This document shows, one piece after another, positions 44,519 to 52,644 of a stretch of DNA of 64,000 nt. The notes beneath the pieces were generated by a model. The model was not told the DNA's origin. It ran no database searches and was given only the letters and a program-made list of their open reading frames with translations. Position 1 is the stretch's first letter. The number at the start of each line of letters is the position of its first letter. The stretch comes from Sphingobium jiangsuense (GTDB lineage Bacteria > Pseudomonadota > Alphaproteobacteria > Sphingomonadales > Sphingomonadaceae). A program made the position numbers and the translations under genes. The DNA lies in the NCBI RefSeq assembly GCF_014196495.1, contig NZ_JACIDT010000001.1:124001-188000 (forward strand), given 5' to 3'.

Positions 44519-45412
44519 CTAGGCCTTTGCCACATGGATGCCAACCGGAAAGCGCATCGCGCGCAGGTCCTCGCGCAGCCGGGCCGGGTCCATGCCCGCG
44601 TTCCGCAATTCGGCCAGCGCCAGCCCCTGCGTGCGCTTGGCGAGCCGCCGGCCCGAGGCGTCGACCAGCAGCGGATGGTGGCGGTAGAGCGGCGTCGGCA
44701 GGTCGAGCAGCGCCTGCAACAGCCGGTGGATATCGGTCGCGGCGCGCAAATCCTCGCCGCGCAGCACATGGGTGATGCCCATCGCGGCGTCGTCCACCGT
44801 GGCGGCGAGGTGATAGCTGGTCGGCGCATCCTTGCGCGCCAATACCACGTCGCCCGCGCGCAGAGGGTCGGCCGCGACGCCATGCCCCTCCATGTCCAGC
44901 CAGACGAGGGGACCGGCGGCGGCGACCGCCCGCTCCATGTCCAGCCGCCAGCAATGCGCGTCCCCCCGCGCGATCCTCTCCGCGCGGCGCGCGGCATCGA
45001 GGGCGCGGCAGGTGCCGGGGTAGACCGGACCGTCGCCGCCATGCGGGGCCGAGCCGCTCGCCGCGATCTCGGCGGCGATCTCCGCCCGCGTGCAGAAGCA
45101 GGGATAGGCCAGCCCCTGGCCCTTCAGCGTCTCCAGCGCCGCGTCGTAGAGCGACAGGCGCCGCGACTGGAACACGATCTCGCCCCGCCACTCGATCCCC
45201 AGCCAGCGCAGATCCTCGATTATCCCTTCGACATGTTCCGGCCTGCTGCGCGTGCCATCTATGTCCTCGATCCGCAGGCGCAGTTCGCCACCGGCCCCGC
45301 GCGCCATGTCCATCGCCAGCAGCGCGGACCAGCCATGGCCGATATGCAGCCGCCCGGTGGGGCTCGGCGCGAAGCGCGTCACCATATGCTGTGGGTGCGG
45401 GGAGCCGATCAT
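44519..45412 (-). CDS. gluQ: Glutamyl-Q tRNA(Asp) synthetase
   Basis: A 297-residue truncated class I glutamyl-tRNA synthetase that attaches glutamate to queuosine in tRNA(Asp). Catalytic motif VTRFAPSPTGRLHIGHG (HIGH), and the KRTQGLAL segment replacing KMSKS. A zinc site is formed by the Cys pair in YPCFCTRAEI and a later GTCRAL cysteine. It lacks the anticodon-binding domain, as expected for GluQ. ATG at 45412. Divergent from the HNH gene. Confidence 0.93.
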   Translation of the reverse strand: MIGSPHPQHMVTRFAPSPTGRLHIGHGWSALLAMDMARGAGGELRLRIEDIDGTRSRPEHVEGIIEDLRWLGIEWRGEIVFQSRRLSLYDAALETLKGQGLAYPCFCTRAEIAAEIAASGSAPHGGDGPVYPGTCRALDAARRAERIARGDAHCWRLDMERAVAAAGPLVWLDMEGHGVAADPLRAGDVVLARKDAPTSYHLAATVDDAAMGITHVLRGEDLRAATDIHRLLQALLDLPTPLYRHHPLLVDASGRRLAKRTQGLALAELRNAGMDPARLREDLRAMRFPVGIHVAKA

Positions 45413-45508
45413 ACAGACTCTTGACGGCGAGGGGTTAATGATGGTGTCATGCCGCTGTCACGCATATCGGCGATAGGCGGGGCGCCACAAGGGGGAGAGA
45501 GACAGTAT

Positions 45509-46090
45509 ATGTATCATCCCGATCTGATCAGAACAGACGAGACGCGCCATGTCGACAATTGTCCGGCGCTGGTGCTGAATGCGGACTATACGCCGCTCAG
45601 TTATTATCCGTTGAGCCTCTGGCCCTGGCAAACCGCCATCAAGGCGGTTTTTTTGGATCGGGTGACCATCATCTCCTCCTATGAGCGGGAGGTGCACTCG
45701 CCCAGCTTCGAGATGAAGATCCCCTCGGTCATCGCGCTGAAGCAATATGTGCGGCCCAGCCAATATCCCGCCTTCACCCGGTTCAACCTGTTCCTGCGCG
45801 ACAAATTCTCCTGCCAATATTGCGGATCGCCGCATGAGCTGACCTTCGACCATGTGGTGCCGCGCCGCGCGGGCGGGCGCACGACATGGGAGAATGTGGC
45901 GACCGCCTGCTCGCCCTGCAACCTCAGGAAAGGCGGCCGCACTCCGCGCGAGGCGGGCATGCGCCTGCGGGTGCAGCCGATCCGCCCGACGACATGGCAC
46001 TTGCAGGAAAACGGCCGCGCTTTCCCGCCCAACCATCTGCATGAGAGCTGGCACGACTGGCTTTATTGGGATGTGGAGTTGCTGGCGTGA
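45509..46090 (+). CDS. HNH endonuclease family protein
   Basis: A 193-residue protein with an HNH nuclease core at about 105-150: FSCQYCGSPHELTFDHVVPR, then TTWENVATACSPCNLRKGGR, giving two CxxC zinc knuckles and the catalytic His in DHVVPR. The N terminus (PALVLNADYTPLSYYPLSLW) and the long C-terminal region match a conserved stand-alone HNH family in alphaproteobacteria, not a homing or restriction enzyme. Its role is unknown. ATG 45509 follows gggggaga. It converges on the J-domain gene. Confidence 0.9.
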   Translation: MYHPDLIRTDETRHVDNCPALVLNADYTPLSYYPLSLWPWQTAIKAVFLDRVTIISSYEREVHSPSFEMKIPSVIALKQYVRPSQYPAFTRFNLFLRDKFSCQYCGSPHELTFDHVVPRRAGGRTTWENVATACSPCNLRKGGRTPREAGMRLRVQPIRPTTWHLQENGRAFPPNHLHESWHDWLYWDVELLA

Positions 46091-46136
46091 AGAGATTTGG
46101 GTGGCGTGTTTCCCGCCGATAGCTGAGATCGATCCT

Positions 46137-46158
46137 CCCCTCCCCTGAAGGGGAGGGG
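46137..46158. repeat. cccctcccc palindrome between convergent genes, copy 2
   Basis: A 22-base palindrome, the reverse complement of the sequence at 32205-32226, between the HNH gene and the J-domain gene. A short hairpin of this kind could stop or stabilise transcripts from both sides. Confidence 0.72.
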
Positions 46159-46190
46159 CTAATGTCGCAAAGCCACCCCGAACCCGCCGT

Positions 46191-46727
46191 TTAGCCCATC
46201 TTGCCGGTTCGCCGCTCCTCCGCGACCTTCAGCACGTCATAGGCCGCCTGTATCGCCTGAAAGCGCATCGCCGCGTCCTTGTCGTCGGGCTTCACGTCCG
46301 GGTGATATTCCTTGGCGAGGCGGCGCCAGCTTTTGCGGACCATCTCGAAATCGGCGTCGGCTTCCAGCTCCAATATCTCCAGCGCGCGCATCTCGTCGCG
46401 GGTGCGGGTGCCGTCGCCGGGGCGGCCCCAGCCGTAGAACGCGCCGCCAGCAAAGCCGCTGGCGGTGGCCTGTTCCTCCCGCTCCCGCCGGGTGCGCTCC
46501 TCCTCGTCGAGGCCCTGAAAATAATCCCAGCCCTTGTTATATTCGGCGGCGTGCGCCTGACAGAAATACCAGCGCTCGCGGCTGTTGGGGGATTTGGGCG
46601 CGGGGCAATCGCCGGGCTGGTCGCAGCCGTGCCGGTCGCACATGCGCACCTGCTGCGCCTGCCGCTCCGCGCCATAGCCGCCCCAGCGGGGAAAGCCCCA
46701 GTCATTTCTACGCCCTGCTCTAGCCAT
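46191..46727 (-). CDS. J-domain protein with N-terminal cysteine cluster
   Basis: A 178-residue DnaJ-type co-chaperone. The J domain is at the C terminus (about 112-178): LEADADFEMVRKSWRRLAKE, the HPD motif in EYHPDVKPDD, and RFQAIQAAYDVLK. The N-terminal half carries a cysteine/histidine set (MCDRHGCDQPGDCPAPK, then FCQAHAAEYNKGWDYFQG) that looks like a metal-binding knuckle. This N-plus-J layout is seen in alphaproteobacteria; its clients are unknown. It ends the rnpB side of the region. Confidence 0.86.
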   Translation of the reverse strand: MARAGRRNDWGFPRWGGYGAERQAQQVRMCDRHGCDQPGDCPAPKSPNSRERWYFCQAHAAEYNKGWDYFQGLDEEERTRREREEQATASGFAGGAFYGWGRPGDGTRTRDEMRALEILELEADADFEMVRKSWRRLAKEYHPDVKPDDKDAAMRFQAIQAAYDVLKVAEERRTGKMG

Positions 46728-46786
46728 CCGACCAATCTACTAAAAGCCGCTGCCCATGGAAAGGCGGCGCTTGCTTCCCGACCGAA

Positions 46787-46926
46787 GGATTGTCTGTATT
46801 CGGTTCAGGTGGAGGCGAGGCGCGGGATTTCCGAGCATCGGAGCGCAGCGGACTTACAGGTCCGTGAGCACCGAAGCGCAGGAAAGCGTGCGACGCAGCC
46901 CCGCATGAAACGAATACAGACAATCC
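46787..46926. repeat. Structured interspersed element, copy B (16-bp self-complementary ends)
   Basis: Perfect 16-bp inverted ends, 46787-46802 (ggattgtctgtattcg) and 46911-46926 (cgaatacagacaatcc). The core is nearly identical to the copy at 18049-18216: the 16-mers 46833-46848 and 46866-46881 flank a hairpin at 46849-46864. The inner stem pairs ttca/tgaa, where copy A pairs ttca/tggg with G-T wobbles. It ends four bases before the RNase P RNA gene's 3' end. Confidence 0.8.
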
Positions 46927-46930
46927 GTGC

Positions 46931-47379
46931 CAGAGGGTCTGTAAGCCGGGTTCTGTCCACCACCAACCGTATCCCCAGGGGGGACGCGCCGGCGGATGGG
47001 CGACCATTCCTCTAGGGCCGGAATTGCTTCCGGCCTCAAGCGACCAACCCGGACGATCGGGGCCGAAACCGCCCCTGCCTGCCCGAAGACAGGCAATGCC
47101 GTCCCTATTCGGTCTTGCTTCCGGTGGGGTTTACCAAGCCGCCCGCCGTTGCCGGGGGCGCGGTGCGCTCTTACCGCACCCTTTCACTGTCGCCTCGCCG
47201 AAGCTTTAGGGCCTGAAGCCTTTGGCGACCTGCTTTCTGTTGCACTGTCCCTGAACCATGGCCCTTCCCCGAAGGGAAGCCCCATGGCCCGCCGGACGTT
47301 ATCCGGCACCGTCGTTTCGTGAAGCCCGGACTTTCCTCGCCCCGCACGCATGCGGGCCGCGGCCGCCCGACCCTCTGGC
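46931..47379 (-). ncRNA. rnpB: RNase P RNA (bacterial type A)
   Basis: The reverse strand reads ccagagggtcgggcggccgc at the 5' end, then ggggcgaggaaagtccgggc (the universal P4 5' half region), gtgcaacagaaagcagg, ggtgcggtaagagcgcaccg, and near the 3' end ggacagaacccggcttacag followed by accctctgg. The two ends pair to form P1. It is the catalytic RNA that cuts 5' leaders from precursor tRNAs. About 449 bases, at the long side for the family because of an extra hairpin around tgcctgtcttcgggcaggca. Confidence 0.93.
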
Positions 47380-47385
47380 GCCCCT

Positions 47386-47414
47386 CATATAGCGTGTCGT
47401 CCCCCGCTTGGAAA
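47386..47414 (-). promoter_or_regulatory. Candidate rnpB promoter
   Basis: Reading the reverse strand, TATATG (47391-47386) serves as a -10 box and TTTCCA (47414-47409) as a -35 box with a 17-base spacer. Transcription would begin about 47379, exactly where the RNase P RNA starts. Sequence match to the sigma-70 consensus is moderate. Confidence 0.55.
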
Positions 47415-47437
47415 CCCTGAGCGGACTGACGCCCCGC

Positions 47438-48220
47438 TCAGTCCCCCTGCGGTTTGGGGAGGAGCAGCGCCAGCAATATCGCGCGGCATTCGCCGTCGAT
47501 GATGCCGTCGATCATTTCCGGGCGGAAGCGCCGCTGGAAGGCGCGCACCGCCGCCTCCGGTTCCTTGATGTCATAGCCGAAGCGCTCCAGCGCCAGCAGG
47601 AAGGCGCCGTCGCTCCACAGCGGGTCCATCAGATATTTGGTCGGGCGCGGCAGGGCGAGCCGCAGCCGGGCGAGCTTCGCCCAGGGGAAGAGCTCGCCGG
47701 GGTCCTGCTTGCGGTCGGGCGCGACGTCGCTGTGGCCGACGATATTGCCACGCGTGATGCCGTAGCGGGTGACGATATCGTGCACCAGCGGGATCAGCGC
47801 GTCGATCTGCGCCTGCGGGAAAGGACGATAGCCCCATTCATGGCCGGGGTTGACGATCTCTATGCCGATGCTGGCGCTGTTGACGTCGCTGATGCCGCGC
47901 CAATAGCTCTGCCCCGCATGCCAGGCGCGCTTGTCCTCCGGCACCATGTGGACGACCTGCCCGTCCTCGGTCACGACATAATGGGCGGAAACCCTCGATT
48001 CGGGATTGGCCAGCCAGTCGATCGCGCTCTGCGCATCCGGCATCCCGGTATAATGGAGCACCAGCATGGTGACCGGCAGCCTGCGTTCGTCAAAATTGGG
48101 CGACAGCCTTTCTATCACCGGAATTCCCTGTATCTGCCTTCCCGCCCCCCGACCGGAAGCAAATCCTCCGGTCCCGTCGGCGCAGGCGAAAAGCATGGCG
48201 AACAAAAGGGGCGCGATCAA
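47438..48220 (-). CDS. AmpD-like N-acetylmuramoyl-L-alanine amidase (lipoprotein)
   Basis: A zinc amidase of the AmpD/amidase_2 family that cuts the bond between muramic acid and the stem peptide. Motifs: PVTMLVLHYTGMPDAQSAI with the first His, SAHYVVTEDGQVVHMVPED, then GIEIVNPGHEWGYRPFP, and GHSDVAPDRKQDPGELFPW (His and Asp/Cys zinc site). A C-terminal peptidoglycan-binding-like helix bundle follows (AAVRAFQRRFRPEMIDGIID). A hydrophobic start with lipobox LLFAMLFAC suggests an outer-membrane lipoprotein. The start is uncertain: TTG 48220 is used because upstream codons overlap cheR. Confidence 0.82.
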   Translation of the reverse strand: MIAPLLFAMLFACADGTGGFASGRGAGRQIQGIPVIERLSPNFDERRLPVTMLVLHYTGMPDAQSAIDWLANPESRVSAHYVVTEDGQVVHMVPEDKRAWHAGQSYWRGISDVNSASIGIEIVNPGHEWGYRPFPQAQIDALIPLVHDIVTRYGITRGNIVGHSDVAPDRKQDPGELFPWAKLARLRLALPRPTKYLMDPLWSDGAFLLALERFGYDIKEPEAAVRAFQRRFRPEMIDGIIDGECRAILLALLLPKPQGD

Positions 48221-48284
48221 GCGGGGAATGGCGGTGCGCCCGCCGCGCTCCCGCGGAAATGGACGGAAAGGGCGCCCGCGCGCC

Positions 48285-49142
48285 TCAGATGACGGGATCG
48301 AACAGCGGCGCTCCGATCCGTTCATAGACGCCGCGAAACTGGTGACTGGCAACGAACTGGCTCCGCTGGCCGATCACCGTTTCCCCCGCGCCGAGCAGCA
48401 GATAGCCGCCCGAATCCAGCGCGCGCGAGAGGATATCCAGCAAGCGGCTTTTCCGTTCGCCGGAGAAATACAGCAGAACGTTGCGGCAGAAAACAGCGGC
48501 ATAGGGGTGGGCCGGCGGCCTCTCGTCGAACAGGTTCGCGGCGCGGAAATCGATCATCTCGCGCAGCGACGGGTCGATCCGCCACTGGTCGCCGCTCGGC
48601 TCGAACCAGCGCAGCAGCTCGTTGATCGGCAGGCCGCGCTGCACCTCGTTCTGCGAGAACAGGCCCTGCCGCGCCCGGCCAATCGCCTCGGCGGAAATAT
48701 CGGTGGCCGTTATGCGCAGGCGCCAGTCCGGCCAGCGGTCCTGATGGGTGCGGAACAGCATCGCCAGCGAATAGGCCTCCTGCCCGGTGGAGCAGCCCGC
48801 GCACCAGAGATGCAGCGTCCGCTCGCGCCGCCCCCGGCCATCGGCCGCCATCAGCGCGGGGAACAGATCGTCGGCCACCATGCGGAACAGCTGCGCATCG
48901 CGGAAGAAGCAGGTTTCGTTGTTGAGCAGCGCATCGACCGCCGCCTGCGCCAGCGCGCCCCCGGCATCGGCGATGATCGCGGCGGCGAGGCTGTCGAGGC
49001 TGGAGAGGCGATGCGCCTTCAGCACCGGTTTCAGCGAGGTTTCGATGCGCCAGCGCCGCGCTTCGGACAATTTCTGGCCGGTGCGGCTTTCCAGCAGGTC
49101 CGCCAGCACGCGCATCGCGGGGGTGAGGCCGGCCTCTAGCAT
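48285..49142 (-). CDS. cheR: CheR chemoreceptor methyltransferase
   Basis: A 285-residue SAM-dependent glutamate methyltransferase acting on chemoreceptors. N-terminal CheR helical domain about 10-80 (LLESRTGQKLSEARRWRIE), then the Rossmann core: ETCFFRDAQLFRMVADDLFP, LHLWCAGCSTGQEAYSLAML (SAM loop), RITATDISAEAIGRARQGLF and AVFCRNVLLYFSGERK. Length normal. Its start overlaps the end of a 23-codon ORF that may be a cheB remnant. Adaptation normally needs CheB as the opposing methylesterase, which is missing here. Confidence 0.94.
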   Translation of the reverse strand: MLEAGLTPAMRVLADLLESRTGQKLSEARRWRIETSLKPVLKAHRLSSLDSLAAAIIADAGGALAQAAVDALLNNETCFFRDAQLFRMVADDLFPALMAADGRGRRERTLHLWCAGCSTGQEAYSLAMLFRTHQDRWPDWRLRITATDISAEAIGRARQGLFSQNEVQRGLPINELLRWFEPSGDQWRIDPSLREMIDFRAANLFDERPPAHPYAAVFCRNVLLYFSGERKSRLLDILSRALDSGGYLLLGAGETVIGQRSQFVASHQFRGVYERIGAPLFDPVI

Positions 49143-49207
49143 GGCGCCCGGTGCCGGGGGCCGCGCGCCCGTCCGTCCGATCCGCCGCCAGAATATGCTT
49201 TCGACAT
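49136..49207 (-). pseudogene. Possible cheB remnant: 23-codon ORF overlapping cheR
   Basis: On the minus strand ATG 49207 is preceded by gggggcggc, a decent ribosome site, and encodes 23 residues (MSKAYSGGGSDGRARGPRHR...) ending TAG at 49136, seven bases into cheR. It sits exactly where cheB lies in many alphaproteobacterial che clusters. The N-terminal residues read like the start of a longer protein, and the end is low-complexity. A deletion that joined the head and tail of cheB would give this. It could also be a chance frame. Confidence 0.4.
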
Positions 49208-49250
49208 GCCGCCCCCGATGGAAAAGTCAGCAGACAGGCGATCGCCCGGA

Positions 49251-49613
49251 TCAGATCACCCCGACCTGCTGCAACTTGCTTTCCAATATGTCGCGGTCGA
49301 ACGGCTTCATCACATATTCGTCCGCCCCGGCGTCGAGCGCCGCGCGAATATGGCCCAGCCCGTTTTCGGTCGTGCAGAAAATCACCTTGGGACGCGCCAC
49401 GTTGATGCTGGAAAGCTGCTGGAGAAATTCCATGCCGCTCATCACCGGCATGTTCCAGTCGAGCAGCACGACATCATGTTCGGCATTCTGGCACTGGTTC
49501 AGCGCATCGCGGCCGTCGCAAGCCTCGCTCACCCGGATATTGAGCGATTCCAGAATATGGCGCGCGACCTTCCGTATCACCTTGGAATCGTCAACCACCA
49601 GACAGTTTTTCAT
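49251..49613 (-). CDS. cheY: CheY-like response regulator
   Basis: A 120-residue single receiver domain: acidic pocket D8/D9, phospho-acceptor D52 (LLDWNMPVMSG), T81/T82 and K103 (YVMKPFDRD). It would relay CheA phosphate to the flagellar switch or a related output. Start at 49613 (ATG after cagggaag) is preferred to 49640. It lies between cheW and cheR. The usual F/Y switch residues before K103 are partly preserved. Confidence 0.93.
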   Translation of the reverse strand: MKNCLVVDDSKVIRKVARHILESLNIRVSEACDGRDALNQCQNAEHDVVLLDWNMPVMSGMEFLQQLSSINVARPKVIFCTTENGLGHIRAALDAGADEYVMKPFDRDILESKLQQVGVI

Positions 49614-49689
49614 ATTGGCTTCCCTGGTCCCGTTCTGCATGCCGGTCCATTATGGACTCAAAAAACTGATGGAATCGTAAACGAACCGT

Positions 49690-50139
49690 TCACGCTGCCT
49701 GCGCCGATCCGCAGTGGTCGAGCAGGCGGGCGATCGACAGGATGAAGTGCGAGCGTCCATCATTTTCCACCACCCCCTGCGCATGCGGCTCCCACGCCCG
49801 GTCGACGCGCCCGCACAGCGGCAGAGGCGGCGTCGCGATCGCGGCGATATCGTCCACGCCGTCGACCAGCAGGCCATAGCTGTGCCCGCCCACGTCGCAC
49901 ATGACCGCATAGCGCCCGGTATCGGGCCATGGCGGCGCGGCGGAGGCAGCGCCCATGATGAGCGTCGCGGCGTCCACCACCGTCAGCACCCGGCTGCGCA
50001 GCGCGGAAAGGCCCGCGACATGAGGCGGCACGCCGGGCACCGGCGACACCTCCTTCAGGCGCACCACCGCCTCGATCTCGTCGGTGCGCAGGGCAACGGC
50101 CGTCCCGGCGATACGCGCAAACAGATAAAGCGTGCTCAT
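49690..50139 (-). CDS. cheW: CheW chemotaxis coupling protein
   Basis: A 149-residue CheW adaptor that links receptors with CheA. It shows LYLFARIAGTAVALRTDEIE, VVRLKEVSPVPGVPPHVAGL and VMCDVGGHSYGLLVDGVDDI, the two SH3-like subdomains. Its ATG overlaps the cheA stop by four bases, so both are translated from one message. Composition is ordinary. Confidence 0.93.
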   Translation of the reverse strand: MSTLYLFARIAGTAVALRTDEIEAVVRLKEVSPVPGVPPHVAGLSALRSRVLTVVDAATLIMGAASAAPPWPDTGRYAVMCDVGGHSYGLLVDGVDDIAAIATPPLPLCGRVDRAWEPHAQGVVENDGRSHFILSIARLLDHCGSAQAA

Positions 50140-52565
50140 GCCCGCCTCCTTTCCCCGTCGAACGAGGAGAGCGCGCCGAGCAGGGCTTCCCGGTCATAGC
50201 GGTAGATGCTGGTATCGGCAGGCCCGGCGGGCGCGGCATGGGCGCGCAGGCGGATAACCGCCTTTTCCCCGTCCGGCCCGTTTCCGTCAGGCGCGGCCAC
50301 GGCATCCTGCTCCCCGGCCGTGACGAGAAGCACGTCGCCCTCGTCCGCCGGTTCGTCCTGCCGCCGCCAGCGCACGTCATAGCCCGCCTGCATCAGCAGC
50401 GGGGCCAGTATCTCGCGGTTCCACATATCGTCGGCATCGGCGATCACGCAGCGCACCTGCCTTGCCGCTTCCTCCGCCGCCGCTCCATCGACCGCCGCCA
50501 TCAGCGCGAAGCCGTCCACCACCTCCACCTGCCTGCCGTCGATCAGCACCAGCCCGGCGACGATGCCGTAGCGCGCGGACAGGTCCATCTCGACCGGCAC
50601 CTCGCTGATGTCGACCACCGCGTGGACCGGGTAGCACAGCTCGCGCACGCCGTCGCGGATGCGCAGGCAGGTCACCACCCGCGCGCCCGGCGGCACCTGG
50701 TCGGCGCGGACCGGATGCGGGCTGGGGACCAGCCGGTCGCCGATGCGCACCCGGCAATGGCCGCCGCTGGTGAGCACCTGCTCCACCGGAACGTCCTCGA
50801 CCCGCTCGACCAGCGACAGGCGGATCGCCCGTTCCTCGCCGGTCAGCTCGATGAAGCGCAGCGACGGATAGCTCGCCGCCCGCCGGTCGGCCGCGTCCTC
50901 GCGCGCCGCGCCTGCATCGACCGTCTCGGCGACCAGCGGCAGCCGGGCGACCTGCGCGATGCCGCCCGCGTCGAGCAGCAGCATCGGCTGGCCATTGTCG
51001 GGCAGGGTCATGCCCGCATAGATGCCCGCCGCCATCACCACGGGCGCGGCGGGGCGGATCACCAGCTCCTCGTGATTTTCGACCTGCGAGACGGCGAGGA
51101 TATAGGGAATGCCCGACGCGGAGCGGACCAGCATCAGCGATCGCGGACCCGGCCGCTGCGCCATCGGCACGCCGATCACCTCTTCCAGATCGATCATCGA
51201 ATAGCGCGTGTCGCGGATCGTCGCGGTCAGCGCGCCGCCGAGGCGGGCGACGGAGACGGCGGGGTTGCTGTCATGCAGTATCTCGATCACCGCCGAGCGG
51301 GGGATCGCGAAATTGAGGCCGCCCGCATTGAGCACCAGCCCCGGAATGATGGTGAGGGTCAGCGGCACGCGGATCGAGATCGCCAGCCCGCGCCCCGGCT
51401 CGCTCGTCAGCGAGATGACCCCGCCGATCCGCTCGATATTGGCGCGGACGATATCCATCCCCACGCCCCGGCCGGACACGGCGGTCACCTGCCGGGCGGT
51501 GGTGATGCCGGGGGCGAAGACCAGGTCGAGCTTTTCCTGCTCGCTCAGCCGGGCGACGTCCCGTTCGCTCACCGCCCCGGCGGCGAGCGCCTTGGCGACC
51601 ACCGCGTCGACATCGATGCCGCGCCCGTCGTCCACCACCTCGATCACGATCTGGCTGCCGGACTGATAGGCGGAAAGGCGCAGACTGCCCGCCTCCGGCT
51701 TGCCCGCCGCCCGCCGCTCCGCCGGGGTTTCGATGCCGTGGTCGATGCTGTTGCGCACGATATGGGTCAACGGGTCGATGACCATCTCGACCATCTCGCG
51801 GTCCATCTCGACATCGCCGCCCTCGATGCCGAGCGCGATCGTCTTGCCCAGCTCGCGGCTGAGGTCGCGCACCATGCGCGGGATCGCCATGAACAGGCGG
51901 TCCACCCGCTGCATCCGCGTCTTGGAAATGGTGTCGCGCATGTCGGCGATGCAGGCGGACAGGCGCTCGAACGCGGCGTCGGTTTCCGGCTGGCGACCCT
52001 GCGCCCGCAATTTGCGGGCCAGCTCGTTGCGGGCGAGCACCATGTCGGACACGCCGTTCATCAACTGGTCGATCAGCACCAGCGGCAGGCGCACCGTGCG
52101 CGACGCGGGCGCCGCGCGGGAGGCCGCATCGCCACCGGCGGGCGACATGTCCGCCCGCGCCTTGCCTTCCTCGCGGGTCGCGCGCGCCACTTCATGGCAA
52201 TGGCGCAGCGTCGCGATCAGATGCTCGTCATTGCGGTCGGGCAGCGAATCGCCCGAATCGACGGCCACGCACAGCTCCCCGATGCGGTCCATCACGGCCA
52301 GCACCGCGCTGATCGTCGCCGGATCCGGCACGGCGCCGCCGGTGCGGTAATCGGACAGCACATCCTCCGCCGCATGGCTCAGCCGTTCGAAGCGGGGCAG
52401 GTTGAGGAAGCCGCAACTGCCCTTCACCGTATGGAAAAAGCGGAAAAGCTGGTCGAGGCGCGCGCGGTCGGAGGGGTCGGCTTCAAGCGCGACGACCACA
52501 TTGGTCAGCGCCTCCAGCGACTCCTGCGTTTCCGCCACGAATTCCGATAATAGCTCGTCCATCAA
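50136..52565 (-). CDS. cheA: CheA histidine kinase, extended alphaproteobacterial type
   Basis: An 809-residue chemotaxis kinase. HPt domain (1-105) with H45 in FRFFHTVKGSCG; a short linker without a clear P2; dimerisation helices (about 155-215); ATPase with HIVRNSIDHGIETP, VEVVDDGRGID and GRGVGMDIVRANIERIGG; CheW-like regulatory domain (about 400-535). Unusually, a second CheW-like domain (about 580-700, SLRFIELTGEERAIRLSLVE) and a degenerate receiver-like end (about 705-809, CVIADADDMWNREILAPLLM) follow. The latter has an acidic pair-like start but no clear phospho-Asp. It forms one unit with cheW. Confidence 0.94.
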   Translation of the reverse strand: MMDELLSEFVAETQESLEALTNVVVALEADPSDRARLDQLFRFFHTVKGSCGFLNLPRFERLSHAAEDVLSDYRTGGAVPDPATISAVLAVMDRIGELCVAVDSGDSLPDRNDEHLIATLRHCHEVARATREEGKARADMSPAGGDAASRAAPASRTVRLPLVLIDQLMNGVSDMVLARNELARKLRAQGRQPETDAAFERLSACIADMRDTISKTRMQRVDRLFMAIPRMVRDLSRELGKTIALGIEGGDVEMDREMVEMVIDPLTHIVRNSIDHGIETPAERRAAGKPEAGSLRLSAYQSGSQIVIEVVDDGRGIDVDAVVAKALAAGAVSERDVARLSEQEKLDLVFAPGITTARQVTAVSGRGVGMDIVRANIERIGGVISLTSEPGRGLAISIRVPLTLTIIPGLVLNAGGLNFAIPRSAVIEILHDSNPAVSVARLGGALTATIRDTRYSMIDLEEVIGVPMAQRPGPRSLMLVRSASGIPYILAVSQVENHEELVIRPAAPVVMAAGIYAGMTLPDNGQPMLLLDAGGIAQVARLPLVAETVDAGAAREDAADRRAASYPSLRFIELTGEERAIRLSLVERVEDVPVEQVLTSGGHCRVRIGDRLVPSPHPVRADQVPPGARVVTCLRIRDGVRELCYPVHAVVDISEVPVEMDLSARYGIVAGLVLIDGRQVEVVDGFALMAAVDGAAAEEAARQVRCVIADADDMWNREILAPLLMQAGYDVRWRRQDEPADEGDVLLVTAGEQDAVAAPDGNGPDGEKAVIRLRAHAAPAGPADTSIYRYDREALLGALSSFDGERRRA

Positions 52566-52644
52566 TGTGCCCGCGTACCCGAATGGGGCGCAAGATCGGC
52601 CGGGCGTGGTTAATTCGCGGTTAAAAACGTGTCGATTTCGTCAC

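Noticed and set aside
46728..46930. tRNA or other standard RNA gene beside rnpB
   Set aside because: The paired segment is the interspersed element shared with 18049-18216; it has no cloverleaf and no CCA-type end.
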